Assembly (NCBI RefSeq): GCF_035989885.1
Contig: NZ_CP108518.1
Location: forward strand, 4,265,501 to 4,329,500
Direction of reading: 5' to 3'
DNA: 64,000 nucleotides
Source of the DNA: Streptomyces sp. NBC_01232
GTDB taxonomy: Bacteria; Actinomycetota; Actinomycetes; Streptomycetales; Streptomycetaceae
The position numbers were made by a program, and so were the translations under genes. Positions 16,843-24,637 of this stretch are shown piece after piece (position 1 is the stretch's first letter; every line of letters starts with the position of its first letter). Below the pieces are notes generated by a model. The model did not search any database. It was not told where the DNA came from and saw only the letters and a program-made list of their open reading frames with translations.

Positions 16843-16858
16843 TTACCGGTCCGTTCCC
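16843..16858. repeat. 16-bp dispersed repeat, copy 3
   Basis: Third exact copy in the same orientation, 43 nt upstream of the probable GTG start of the ATP-grasp gene, followed by another GTTCCCGG half-copy. The repeats therefore bracket the gene. Confidence 0.85.
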
Positions 16859-17000
16859 GGCACGTTCCCGGGCCCGGTGACGGCGTACGGGCCACGTGTC
16901 CCCCGGACGGCCCGGTCGCGGGGCCGTCGGACGCCCGGTGCAGGACAGTGGAAGGAGGTACTGATACCAGGGGGCAGCATCACGCCGGAGGCGTACAGAC

Positions 17001-17570
17001 ATGGGACTCTTCGACTTCCTGAAATCCGACAAGAAGAAGGCGCACGACGCCGACGAGAAGGCGAAGGAGCAGGCGCAGCAGCAGGCCGGGGAGGCACGGA
17101 GGCCTCCCGCGGGTTCGGCGGCCGACGCCGCCTCGGCCACCGGGGCCGCCGCCGAGCGCATGGCGGCCGCCGCACCGCCCAGGCCCGCCCCCGCGACCCC
17201 GACCCCCACGTCCGCCGCGCACAAGGCGGTGCCCGCCGCGCCCAGGCCGGCAGTGATGCCGAAGCCGGGGGCCGCGTCCTCCGCCGCGCCGGGTGCCATG
17301 CACACGCCCACGCCCCATTCGGCCGCGCACAAGGCGGTACCGGCGGCCCCGATGCCCAAGCGGGTGCCCGGGGCGATGCCCGGACCGGCGCCCACCGCCG
17401 GGAAGCGCAGGTACACCGTCCAGCCCGGTGACTCGCTTCCCGCGATCGCCCGTCGCGAGCTGGGCAACGAGGCCCGCTGGCGCGAGCTCTACGCCATGAA
17501 CCAGGGCGTCGTCGGCTCCAGTCCGGACCTCATCCGCCCGGGCATGGTCATCGACCTCCCCGGCGGCTGA
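17001..17570 (+). CDS. LysM domain protein
   Basis: 189 residues; GGAGG lies 9 nt before ATG 17001. The N-terminus MGLFDFLKSDKKK is followed by a charged helix, then a ~100-residue Pro/Ala linker containing an 11-residue repeat SAAHKAVPAAP twice (near residues 71 and 108). A single LysM domain, RYTVQPGDSLPAIA to the end, closes the protein. LysM binds GlcNAc-containing glycans such as peptidoglycan. There is no signal peptide, so it is probably cytoplasmic, like the many Streptomyces BON/LysM-type proteins. It converges with the DUF5324 gene through a shared hairpin. Confidence 0.82.
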   Translation: MGLFDFLKSDKKKAHDADEKAKEQAQQQAGEARRPPAGSAADAASATGAAAERMAAAAPPRPAPATPTPTSAAHKAVPAAPRPAVMPKPGAASSAAPGAMHTPTPHSAAHKAVPAAPMPKRVPGAMPGPAPTAGKRRYTVQPGDSLPAIARRELGNEARWRELYAMNQGVVGSSPDLIRPGMVIDLPGG

Positions 17571-17640
17571 CGCCCCGCGCACACCGAAGGGGCCCCGATC
17601 CGGTGCGGGATCGGGGCCCCTTCGGTGTGCGCGGGGCGTC
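17569..17640. terminator. Perfect 33-bp inverted repeat overlapping both stop codons
   Basis: Arms 17569-17601 and 17608-17640 are exactly complementary over 33 bp with a 6-nt loop. The left arm begins inside the LysM gene's TGA and the right arm ends inside the DUF5324 gene's TGA, so both convergent mRNAs end in this stem. A very stable bidirectional terminator. Confidence 0.92.
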
Positions 17641-18358
17641 AGAGCTGCTTGTCCTCCGGGCCCGACTCCGCCTCGCGCTCCTTCTCCGCCAGCTCGTCGT
17701 CGAAGCTCGCCGCCGCCGCGTCGCGGGCCGGAACCTCGGTGGCCGCCGACGGTTCGACGAGCCAGTCCGGATTCGACTGCTGGTCCCACCACTTCCACGC
17801 CGCGACGGCGACGCACGCCAGTACGCCGACCAGTGCGGCACCGCGCAGGATCTTGCCGTTGCGCTCGCGCCGCCGGTGACGCCGCACCAGCTTCTGCACT
17901 TCCTTGGCCGTCACCTGGCCGCGCAGCGCCGCGATGGCCGCCGTCGACCGTGACGCGGCCTCCTCGGCCATGGGAGTGGCCGCCGCGATCGCGCTCTCGA
18001 TCTTCGGCTGCGTGTAGTCGGCCGCCTGCCGCGCCGCCCGGCGCGTCTGGTGCACCGCCTGCGTCGCCGCCCGGTCGACGGGGGGCGGGACATGGGCCCG
18101 CGCCGCCTTGAGACGGGGATGCAGATGGCAGTCGTAGGTCGTCCGGGCGTGCTGGGCGGCACTGGTCGCCGCGTACGACATCTTGGGCGCCAGCCGCTCG
18201 TTCGCTTCATGGGCGTAGTGCACCGCGGCATCCCTGGCGGATTCCGCGTACGGTGCCACCACTTCCGTCGCATGCCGCACACTCTCCCTGGCGCTCTCGG
18301 CTGCCAGGCGCATGCTGTCCTTGCCGGTCACGGGATCCTCCTCCTCGGTGGCGGACAC
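17639..18358 (-). CDS. DUF5324 family protein, single TM
   Basis: 239 residues. Residues 1-150 are an Ala-rich amphipathic helical region (MRLAAESARESVRHATEVV pattern), like apolipoprotein/YtxH-type coiled proteins. A basic stretch RRHRRRERNGK precedes one membrane segment ILRGAALVGVLACVAVAAW (about residues 170-189), and an acidic tail follows. The family is Streptomyces-wide and uncharacterised. It shares a hairpin with the LysM gene and is divergent from the cyclophilin gene. Confidence 0.8.
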   Translation of the reverse strand: MSATEEEDPVTGKDSMRLAAESARESVRHATEVVAPYAESARDAAVHYAHEANERLAPKMSYAATSAAQHARTTYDCHLHPRLKAARAHVPPPVDRAATQAVHQTRRAARQAADYTQPKIESAIAAATPMAEEAASRSTAAIAALRGQVTAKEVQKLVRRHRRRERNGKILRGAALVGVLACVAVAAWKWWDQQSNPDWLVEPSAATEVPARDAAAASFDDELAEKEREAESGPEDKQL

Positions 18359-18505
18359 AGTTCACCTTTCCACCCTTTGTCGGATCATGCCTGCCATATC
18401 GCGGACAGGCATGCGTGACAGGGCATACGGGTGGAGGATTTCAGTGCCGCGGAGCGCTCCGTGCGACCATCTGGACCGACAGTGATGACTATGGAAGGCA
18501 GATCC

Positions 18506-19033
18506 GTGGCCGAGAAGCTCTACGCCACCCTGAAGACGACCCACGGCGACATCGAGATCGAGCTGCTGGAGAACTTCGCTCCGAAGACCGTCCGGAACTT
18601 CGTCGAGCTCGCCACGGGCACCCGCGAGTGGACCCGCCCCACCGACGGCCAGAAGACCACGGACCCGCTGTACGACGGCACCGTCTTCCACCGTGTCATC
18701 AGCGGCTTCATGATCCAGGGCGGCGACCCGCTGGGCAACGGCACCGGCGGTCCCGGCTACCGGTTCGCCGACGAGTTCCACCCCGACCTGGCCTTCACCA
18801 AGCCCTACCTGCTCGCCATGGCCAACGCCGGCCCGGGCACCAACGGCTCGCAGTTCTTCATCACCGTCGCGCCCACCGCCTGGCTGACGCGCAAGCACAC
18901 CATCTTCGGCGAGGTCACCGACCCGGCCAGCCGGAAGGTCGTGGACGCCATCGCCGGCAGCGCCACCAACCCGCGCACCGAGCGCCCCCTGGACGACGTG
19001 ATCATCAAGTCCGTGGTCGTCGAGAAGCGCTGA
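18506..19033 (+). CDS. ppiA: Peptidyl-prolyl cis-trans isomerase, cyclophilin type
   Basis: 175 residues, cytoplasmic cyclophilin. The catalytic Arg lies in the FHRVISGFMIQGGD block (about residues 60-73), and GTNGSQFFI and W-L-T-R-K-H-T-I-F-G-E complete the family signature. GTG 18506 is chosen because GGAAGG sits at 18493-18498; ATGs 5 and 7 codons upstream are in frame but poorly placed. It catalyses proline isomerisation during folding. The neighbours (rhomboid, CrgA) are those I recall downstream of ppiA in other Streptomyces. Confidence 0.93.
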   Translation: MAEKLYATLKTTHGDIEIELLENFAPKTVRNFVELATGTREWTRPTDGQKTTDPLYDGTVFHRVISGFMIQGGDPLGNGTGGPGYRFADEFHPDLAFTKPYLLAMANAGPGTNGSQFFITVAPTAWLTRKHTIFGEVTDPASRKVVDAIAGSATNPRTERPLDDVIIKSVVVEKR

Positions 19034-19148
19034 CCACCACCCGGTCCCCGGCCCGCGCCCGGGAACCTTTCCGCCCCGCTCGTCCGTAGTGGATACGTAC
19101 CGGACCTGCGGGGCGCACCCCCTGCCTCGCCGCTGATCGAGGGGACCG

Positions 19149-20024
19149 ATGGACACCGACCGTCTGCCGGGCTGCTACCGCCACCCGGACCGCGACACGG
19201 GAATCACCTGCACCCGATGTGAACGCCCCATCTGCCCCGAGTGCATGATCAGCGCCTCGGTCGGCTTCCAGTGCCCCGAGTGCGTCCGTGCCGGTTCCGG
19301 TACCGGGCACCACCCGACCGCGAACGCGCCGCGCACCATCGCGGGCGGAGTGGTCGCCGCCGACCCGCACCTGGTCACCAAGATCCTCATCGGGATCAAC
19401 GTCCTGATGTTCTTCGTGGCGCTCTCCGACCCGGTGCTCGCCCGTGAGCTCGCGCTGTACGGCCTCTACCGGGACTACTTCGGCGGAACCCTCCACGGGG
19501 TTTCCACAGGTGAGTACTACCGGCTGCTGACCTCGGCGTTCCTGCACACCGAGTGGTGGCACGTCGCCGGCAACATGCTCGCCCTGTGGGTGATCGGCGG
19601 TCCGCTGGAAGCGGCGCTCGGCCGGGTCCGCTATCTCGCGGTGTTCCTGCTCTCGGGCCTGGGCGGCAGCGCCCTCGTCTATCTGCTGACCGAGCCGAAC
19701 GTCGCGACGCTCGGGGCCTCGGGCGCGGTCTTCGGCCTGCTCGGCGCGACCGTCGTGCTGGCGAAGCGGCTGCGGTACGAGATGCGGCCCGTGATCACCA
19801 TGGTCGTGCTGATGCTGGTGCTGACCTTCGTACCGCTCGGCGGCTCGCTCTCCGTGTCCTGGCAGGCTCACGTGGGCGGCCTGATCACCGGCGCACTGGT
19901 GGGTCTGGGCATGCTCATGCCCGCCGCCGGCAGGAATCGCGCACTCGTCCAGTGGGGCACCTGCGGGGTGGCGTTCCTGCTGGCCGCGATGGTGATTGCG
20001 CTCCGCACCGCGGAACTCACCTGA
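19149..20024 (+). CDS. Rhomboid family intramembrane serine protease with N-terminal zinc-binding domain
   Basis: 291 residues. Residues about 6-42 contain paired Cys/His (CYRHPD, CTRCERPICPEC, CPECV), a B-box-like zinc site. Six or seven TM segments follow, with the catalytic serine in GASGAVFG (about residue 191) and the catalytic histidine in AHVGG (about residue 241). It cleaves membrane proteins within the bilayer; no substrate is known here. It is separated from the divergent-facing CrgA gene by a short region carrying DnaA-box sequences. Confidence 0.92.
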   Translation: MDTDRLPGCYRHPDRDTGITCTRCERPICPECMISASVGFQCPECVRAGSGTGHHPTANAPRTIAGGVVAADPHLVTKILIGINVLMFFVALSDPVLARELALYGLYRDYFGGTLHGVSTGEYYRLLTSAFLHTEWWHVAGNMLALWVIGGPLEAALGRVRYLAVFLLSGLGGSALVYLLTEPNVATLGASGAVFGLLGATVVLAKRLRYEMRPVITMVVLMLVLTFVPLGGSLSVSWQAHVGGLITGALVGLGMLMPAAGRNRALVQWGTCGVAFLLAAMVIALRTAELT

Positions 20025-20051
20025 TCACACCGGCGTCAACTCTCCACAGAG

Positions 20052-20103
20052 TTATCCACAGATCTTCTGTCTTTTCCTCAGCTGTGGATGACGCTGTGGA
20101 TAA
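20052..20103. promoter_or_regulatory. Cluster of three DnaA-box-like sequences
   Basis: TTATCCACA (20052-20060), TGTGGATGA (20083-20091) and TGTGGATAA (20095-20103) lie within 52 bp, the first on the + strand and the other two on the - strand. The outer two are exact E. coli-type boxes; Streptomyces prefers TTGTCCACA. They fill the gap between the convergent rhomboid and CrgA genes. Confidence 0.65.
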
Positions 20104-20139
20104 CTCATGGGGAGAGCTTCCATCAGGGGCTGTCGGGTG

Positions 20140-20394
20140 CTACTTCCACTGGGTGGATACGCCGAATCCGGCGGCGATAAATCCGAAACCGACTACAATG
20201 TTCCAATTGCCCAGAGCCTCGATCGGCAGCTGGGTCTCGGTCACGTAGAAAACGACGATCCACGCGAGTCCGATCAGGAAGAACGCCAGCATGACCGGGG
20301 CGACCCAGCTGCGATTCGTGAGCCGGATGCTCTGCGGCTGCCGGGTGGGCGGCGGCGTGTAGTCGTCCTTCTTGCGGATACGTGACTTCGGCAC
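20140..20394 (-). CDS. crgA: Cell division protein CrgA
   Basis: 84 residues, the usual size. A basic N-terminus ([11 protein letters not shown]) is followed by two membrane segments, [22 protein letters not shown] and [15 protein letters not shown]. CrgA is the actinobacterial septation inhibitor/scaffold that interacts with FtsZ and septal proteins, important in aerial hyphae. It is divergent from the DUF881 gene, as in other Streptomyces. Confidence 0.93.
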   Translation of the reverse strand: MPKSRIRKKDDYTPPPTRQPQSIRLTNRSWVAPVMLAFFLIGLAWIVVFYVTETQLPIEALGNWNIVVGFGFIAAGFGVSTQWK

Positions 20395-20485
20395 GAGGGG
20401 CTCTCCTGTCGATGCGCTGGGGACCTTGCCTGCCCCGGGCGTCCGTTAGCGTAGTGGACCTGTGGCGTTGAAGGAGAAGGGTACG

Positions 20486-21259
20486 TTGAGCAATTCCGAC
20501 GACTCCTCCGTGGGTCCCCGTCGCCGGGCCAGGCCGGTCCGGCTGCTGACAGCCGCCGTCTTCGCCCTGGCCGGGCTGCTCTTCGTCACCAGTTTCAACA
20601 CCTCCAAGGGTACGAACATCCGCACGGATGCATCGCTCCTGAAGCTGTCGGACCTGATCAAGGAGCGCAGCCAGGACAACGCGGCGCTGGAACAGAGCAC
20701 CGCGGGCGTGCGCAGCCGGGTCGACACGCTCGCCGAGCGTGACGACGGCAGCACCAAGGCCGAGGACGCGAAGCTGGCCGCCCTGCGCGCGGCCTCCGGC
20801 ACCGAGGAGCTGACCGGCAAGGGCCTGACCGTCACCCTCAATGACGCCCCGCCCAACGCCACCGCCCGCATCCCCAACGTGCCCGAGCCGCAGCCCAACG
20901 ACCTGGTGATCCACCAGCAGGACCTGCAGGCCGTGGTCAACGCGCTCTGGCAGGGTGGCGCCCAGGGCATCCAGGTCATGGACCAGCGGCTCATCTCCAC
21001 CAGCGCGGTGCGCTGCGTGGGCAACACCCTGATCCTCCAGGGCCGGGTCTACTCGCCGCCCTACAAGATCTCGGCGGTCGGCGATCCGGGCGCGTTGAAG
21101 AAGGCCCTGGCCGCCTCGCCGGCCCTGCAGAACTACCAGCTGTACGTGAACGCGTACGGGCTCGGCTGGAAAGTGGACGAGCACAAGGCGCTGACACTTC
21201 CCGGCTACTCCGGCACAGTGGACCTCCACTATGCGAAGCCGGTGGCGCCCACCCCGTGA
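20486..21259 (+). CDS. DUF881 family membrane-anchored protein
   Basis: 257 residues from TTG 20486, with AAGGAG 9 nt upstream; GTG 20462 in the same frame is the alternative and adds 8 residues. One N-terminal TM (LLTAAVFALAGLLFVTSF) is followed by a coiled region and the DUF881 core, with GLTVTLNDAP and NDLVIHQQDLQAVVNALW characteristic. The C-terminal part lies outside the cell. Members are found next to division and sortase genes in actinobacteria; biochemical role unknown. The sortase gene starts inside its 3' end. Confidence 0.88.
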   Translation: MSNSDDSSVGPRRRARPVRLLTAAVFALAGLLFVTSFNTSKGTNIRTDASLLKLSDLIKERSQDNAALEQSTAGVRSRVDTLAERDDGSTKAEDAKLAALRAASGTEELTGKGLTVTLNDAPPNATARIPNVPEPQPNDLVIHQQDLQAVVNALWQGGAQGIQVMDQRLISTSAVRCVGNTLILQGRVYSPPYKISAVGDPGALKKALAASPALQNYQLYVNAYGLGWKVDEHKALTLPGYSGTVDLHYAKPVAPTP

Positions 21260-21995
21260 TCGGGTCCGTCCTGACGTCGTACTGCGCCTGGTGGTACGGA
21301 CGTTCAGTGAGGTGTGCCTGACGGCGGGCACCCTGATCGTGCTCTTCGTCGCCTACGTCCTGCTGTGGACCGGGGTCAAGGCCGACCGGGCCATGGACGG
21401 CGAGATGGACCGGATGCGCGACCGCTGGGCGGCGGCCGCCCCGGCCGCCGCACCACGGCCGGACCCCCGGGCGACCCCCGTGACCCCGGTGCCATCGCCG
21501 ACCCCGGCGCAGCCGGAGCGCTACCCCGCCGGCCGGGCCTTCGCCGAGATGTACGTCCCCCGCTTCGGCCCCGACTGGGTCAAGCCCGTACTCGAGGGCA
21601 CCGACCCCGAACTGCTGAAGAAGGGCCTGGGGCACTACGCCGCCACCGCCCGCCTCGGCGCCGTCGGGAACTTCTCGGTCGCCGGCCACCGGCGCACCTA
21701 CGGGGACCCCTTCAAGGACTTCCCGCAACTGCGCCGCGGCGACGAGGTGATCCTCAAGGACGCGGGCACCTGGTACACGTACACGGTCCGGGGCGGCCCC
21801 CTGCGCACGCTGCCCACCGATGTCGCGGTGGTCGACCCCGTCCCGGAGAAGTCGCCCTTCCGGGCGCCCGGCCGCTACCTGACGCTCACGACCTGCGACC
21901 CGGAATGGGGCCACAGCCACCGGCTGGTCGTCTGGGCCGAGCTGACCGGCACGCGCACCGCGGCCGAGGGGCCGCCGGAGGGTTTGTCCGGGTGA
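21231..21995 (+). CDS. Class E sortase (first of three)
   Basis: 254 residues if started at ATG 21231, which overlaps the DUF881 gene by 29 nt; GTG 21291 is a shorter alternative. One N-terminal TM (TAGTLIVLFVAYVLLW) and a Pro-rich linker lead to the sortase barrel, with catalytic His in SVAGHRRTYG, Cys in TLTTCD and Arg in SHRLVVW. Class E sortases anchor LAXTG-tagged proteins such as chaplins to peptidoglycan. Confidence 0.88.
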   Translation: MRSRWRPPRDRVRPDVVLRLVVRTFSEVCLTAGTLIVLFVAYVLLWTGVKADRAMDGEMDRMRDRWAAAAPAAAPRPDPRATPVTPVPSPTPAQPERYPAGRAFAEMYVPRFGPDWVKPVLEGTDPELLKKGLGHYAATARLGAVGNFSVAGHRRTYGDPFKDFPQLRRGDEVILKDAGTWYTYTVRGGPLRTLPTDVAVVDPVPEKSPFRAPGRYLTLTTCDPEWGHSHRLVVWAELTGTRTAAEGPPEGLSG

Positions 21996-22084
21996 CCCAC
22001 CCTTTCGGGCCGCTGCCTTTAGTCTGTTCGCGTACCGCCCCCGCGGTGCGTTGAACGAACGTGGACGAAAAGGAATCAGGCGGC

Positions 22085-22261
22085 ATGTACGGCTGGATCT
22101 GGCGGCACCTGCCGGGAAACGCGTGGGTACGCGCGCTGATCTCGCTCGTACTGGTCCTCGCGGCGGTCTTCGTGCTGTTCCAGTACGTCTTCCCCTGGGC
22201 CGAGCCGCTTCTTCCGTTCAACGATGTGACGGTGGACGAGGGATCGGGAGCCACTCCGTGA
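22085..22261 (+). CDS. Small single-pass membrane protein (58 aa)
   Basis: 58 residues from ATG 22085; an in-frame GTG at 22061 would add eight. The hydrophobic segment ALISLVLVLAAVFVLFQYVFPW covers about residues 18-39, then PLLPFNDVTVDEG. The stop overlaps the glutaminase start as GTGA, so the two are coupled. Conserved at this place in Streptomyces; function unknown. Confidence 0.8.
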   Translation: MYGWIWRHLPGNAWVRALISLVLVLAAVFVLFQYVFPWAEPLLPFNDVTVDEGSGATP

Positions 22262-22896
22262 GCGCGCGCATTCTGGTTGTGGACAACTACGACAGCTTTG
22301 TCTTCAACCTGGTCCAGTACCTCTACCAGCTCGGCGCCGAATGCGAGGTGCTGCGCAACGACGAGGTGGAGCTCTCGCACGCGCAGGACGGCTTCGACGG
22401 CGTGCTGCTGTCCCCCGGGCCCGGCACCCCGGAGGAGGCGGGCGTCTGCGTCGACATGGTCCGCCACTGCGCGCAGACGGGCGTTCCCGTCTTCGGCGTG
22501 TGCCTGGGCATGCAGTCGATGGCGGTCGCCTACGGCGGGGTCGTGGGCCGGGCGCCGGAGCTGCTGCACGGCAAGACCTCGCCCGTGACGCACGAGGGGC
22601 TCGGGGTGTTCGAGGGACTGCCGTCGCCGTTCACCGCGACCCGCTACCACTCCCTCGCGGCCGAGCCCGAGACCCTGCCCGACGTGCTGGAGGTCACGGC
22701 GCGGACCGAGGACGGGATCATCATGGGCCTGCGCCACCGGGAGCACGACGTCGAGGGCGTGCAGTTCCACCCCGAGTCGGTGCTCACCGAGTGGGGGCAC
22801 CGGATGCTCGCCAACTGGCTGGTGCGGTGCGGTGACGCGGGTGCCGTGGAGCGCTCGGTGGGGCTGGCCCCGGTGGTGGGCAAGGCCGTCGCGTGA
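22258..22896 (+). CDS. pabA: Glutamine amidotransferase, PabA/TrpG type
   Basis: 212 residues from GTG 22258. It is a class I glutaminase: NYDSFVFNLVQYL near the N-terminus, oxyanion loop SPGPGTPEEAG, catalytic Cys in GVCLGMQS (about residue 82) and His/Glu in GVQFHPESV (about residues 170-178). It delivers ammonia to an aminodeoxychorismate or anthranilate synthase; no partner is adjacent. Its place between sortase genes is the conserved Streptomyces arrangement. It is distinct from the cluster TrpG at 49595. Confidence 0.9.
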   Translation: MSARILVVDNYDSFVFNLVQYLYQLGAECEVLRNDEVELSHAQDGFDGVLLSPGPGTPEEAGVCVDMVRHCAQTGVPVFGVCLGMQSMAVAYGGVVGRAPELLHGKTSPVTHEGLGVFEGLPSPFTATRYHSLAAEPETLPDVLEVTARTEDGIIMGLRHREHDVEGVQFHPESVLTEWGHRMLANWLVRCGDAGAVERSVGLAPVVGKAVA

Positions 22897-23723
22897 CCGC
22901 GGTCGCGCCGTCCGCGCCCACGGAGGGCCGGGCCGCGCGGCGCAGGGCAGCTCAGGAGGCCGCGAAGCAGGCCGCCCGGCGTACCCGCAGGCGGGGCGGG
23001 CGGCGGCGCAGGCCGCCGGCCTCGGGCGGCCCGGTGGTCATCGCGAGCCGGCTGGGCGGGGAGCTGTTCATCACGCTGGGCCTGGTGATGCTGCTGTTCG
23101 TCGCCTACCAGCTCTGGTACACCAACCTCCTGGCGGAGCGCGTGGCGAACGGCGCCGCCGGCTCGCTGCGCGAGACCTGGGAGCAGCAACCCGGCCCGGG
23201 CCCCGGGGCGGCCGCCGCGCCGCCCGTGACGGCCTTCGAGCCCGGGCAGGGCTTCGCGATCCTGCACATCCCCAAGCTGGACGTGAAGGTCCCGGTGGCG
23301 GAGGGCGTCAGCAAGCCGAAGGTGCTGGACCGGGGCATGGTCGGGCACTACGGCGAGGGCGCGCTGAAGACGGCGATGCCGGCCGACAAGCAGGGCAACT
23401 TCGCGGTGGCCGGACACCGCAACACCCACGGCGAGCCGTTCCGCTACATCAACCGGCTGGTGCCCGGGGACCCCGTCGTGGTCGAGACCCGGGACGCCTA
23501 CTTCACGTACGAGACGACCTCGTCGCTCGCGCAGACCCCGCCGACGAACGTGGCGGTGATCAAGCCCGTGCCGGAGGGGTCGGGATTCACATCTCCGGGC
23601 CGGTACATCACGCTGACCACCTGCACCCCGGAGTTCACCAGCACCTACCGGCTGATCGTATGGGGCAGGATGACCGAGGAACGCCCCCGCAGCCAGGGCC
23701 CGCCGCCCGCGCTGACCAGCTAA
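22893..23723 (+). CDS. Class E sortase (second of three)
   Basis: 276 residues, GTG start overlapping the preceding TGA. A long cytoplasmic Arg/Ala-rich N-tail (~45 residues) precedes TM LFITLGLVMLLFVAYQLW. The catalytic triad appears as AVAGHRNTHG, TLTTCTPEF and TYRLIVWG. Best match of the three to the SrtE1/E2 pattern that displays chaplins on aerial hyphae. Confidence 0.92.
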   Translation: MTAVAPSAPTEGRAARRRAAQEAAKQAARRTRRRGGRRRRPPASGGPVVIASRLGGELFITLGLVMLLFVAYQLWYTNLLAERVANGAAGSLRETWEQQPGPGPGAAAAPPVTAFEPGQGFAILHIPKLDVKVPVAEGVSKPKVLDRGMVGHYGEGALKTAMPADKQGNFAVAGHRNTHGEPFRYINRLVPGDPVVVETRDAYFTYETTSSLAQTPPTNVAVIKPVPEGSGFTSPGRYITLTTCTPEFTSTYRLIVWGRMTEERPRSQGPPPALTS

Positions 23724-23736
23724 GGACGAATCAGCA

Positions 23737-24462
23737 GTGTCTCGTGCCCGCCGCCGCGCCGCGGCCCCGCCCGCCGGCAGCCGCAGTGTGCTCGCCGGAT
23801 TCCTGAGCCTGTTGGGCGAGGTGCTGATCACGGTCGGCCTGGTGCTGGGCCTGTTCGTGGCCTACTCGCTGTGGTGGACGAACGTGCTCGCGGACCGGCA
23901 CGCGTCGGCGCGCGGTGACCAGATCCGCCAGCAGTGGCAGGCCCCGTCCCCGCAGTCCGCCGCACCCGGTGCGCTGGACACCAGGGACGGCGTCGGCTTC
24001 CTGCACGTTCCGGCGATGAAGAACGGCGAGGTGCTCGTCAAGCCGGGGACCGACCCGGACACCCTCGACGACGGCGTGGCCGGGTACTACACGCAGCCGG
24101 TGAAGTCGGCGCTGCCGTGGGACGAGAAGGGCAACTTCTCGCTCGCCGCGCACCGGGACGGCCACGGTGCGAAGTTCCACAACATCGACAAGGTGCGCAG
24201 CGGCGACGCGATCGTCTTCGAGACCCGTGACACCTGGTACGTCTACAAGGTCTTCGCGGAGCTGCGCCAGACCTCGAAGTACAACACCGACGTGATCAGC
24301 CCGGTTCCCAAGGACTCGGGGCGGACCGCTCCCGGCCGGTACATCACGCTCACCACGTGCACTCCGGTCTACACGTCGAAGTACCGCTACATCGTGTGGG
24401 GCGAGCTGGTCCGGACGGAGAAGGTGGACGCGAAGCGGACCCTTCCGGCCGAGCTGCGCTGA
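23737..24462 (+). CDS. Class E sortase (third of three)
   Basis: 241 residues from GTG 23737. TM near residues 22-45 (EVLITVGLVLGLFVAYSLWW), then the sortase domain with His in SLAAHRDGHG, Cys in TLTTCTPVY and Arg in KYRYIVWG. The AAHR in place of AGHR separates it from its neighbour. Ends 118 nt before a strong hairpin that also terminates the PknB operon from the other side. Confidence 0.92.
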   Translation: MSRARRRAAAPPAGSRSVLAGFLSLLGEVLITVGLVLGLFVAYSLWWTNVLADRHASARGDQIRQQWQAPSPQSAAPGALDTRDGVGFLHVPAMKNGEVLVKPGTDPDTLDDGVAGYYTQPVKSALPWDEKGNFSLAAHRDGHGAKFHNIDKVRSGDAIVFETRDTWYVYKVFAELRQTSKYNTDVISPVPKDSGRTAPGRYITLTTCTPVYTSKYRYIVWGELVRTEKVDAKRTLPAELR

Positions 24463-24579
24463 ACGGCGCCACCAGGACTCCAGAAGGCCCCTGTGGGCCG
24501 CGCCGGCACCTCGGTGGCCCCATGAGGCCCACCCGCCCCGGCGGGGCCGCAGGCGGCCGTACAGGGGCGGGGTGCACAA

Positions 24580-24626
24580 AGGTCCGGCCTCCTCCTCCCC
24601 GGGAACGGGAGGAGGAGGCCGGACCT
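24580..24626. terminator. Bidirectional hairpin, 20-bp perfect stem
   Basis: Arms 24580-24599 and 24607-24626 match over 20 bp (AGGTCCGGCC start) with a 7-nt loop, between the convergent sortase and PknB genes. The rest of the 175-nt gap has GC-rich partial repeats and no gene. Confidence 0.9.
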
Positions 24627-24637
24627 CTGTGGTCGCG

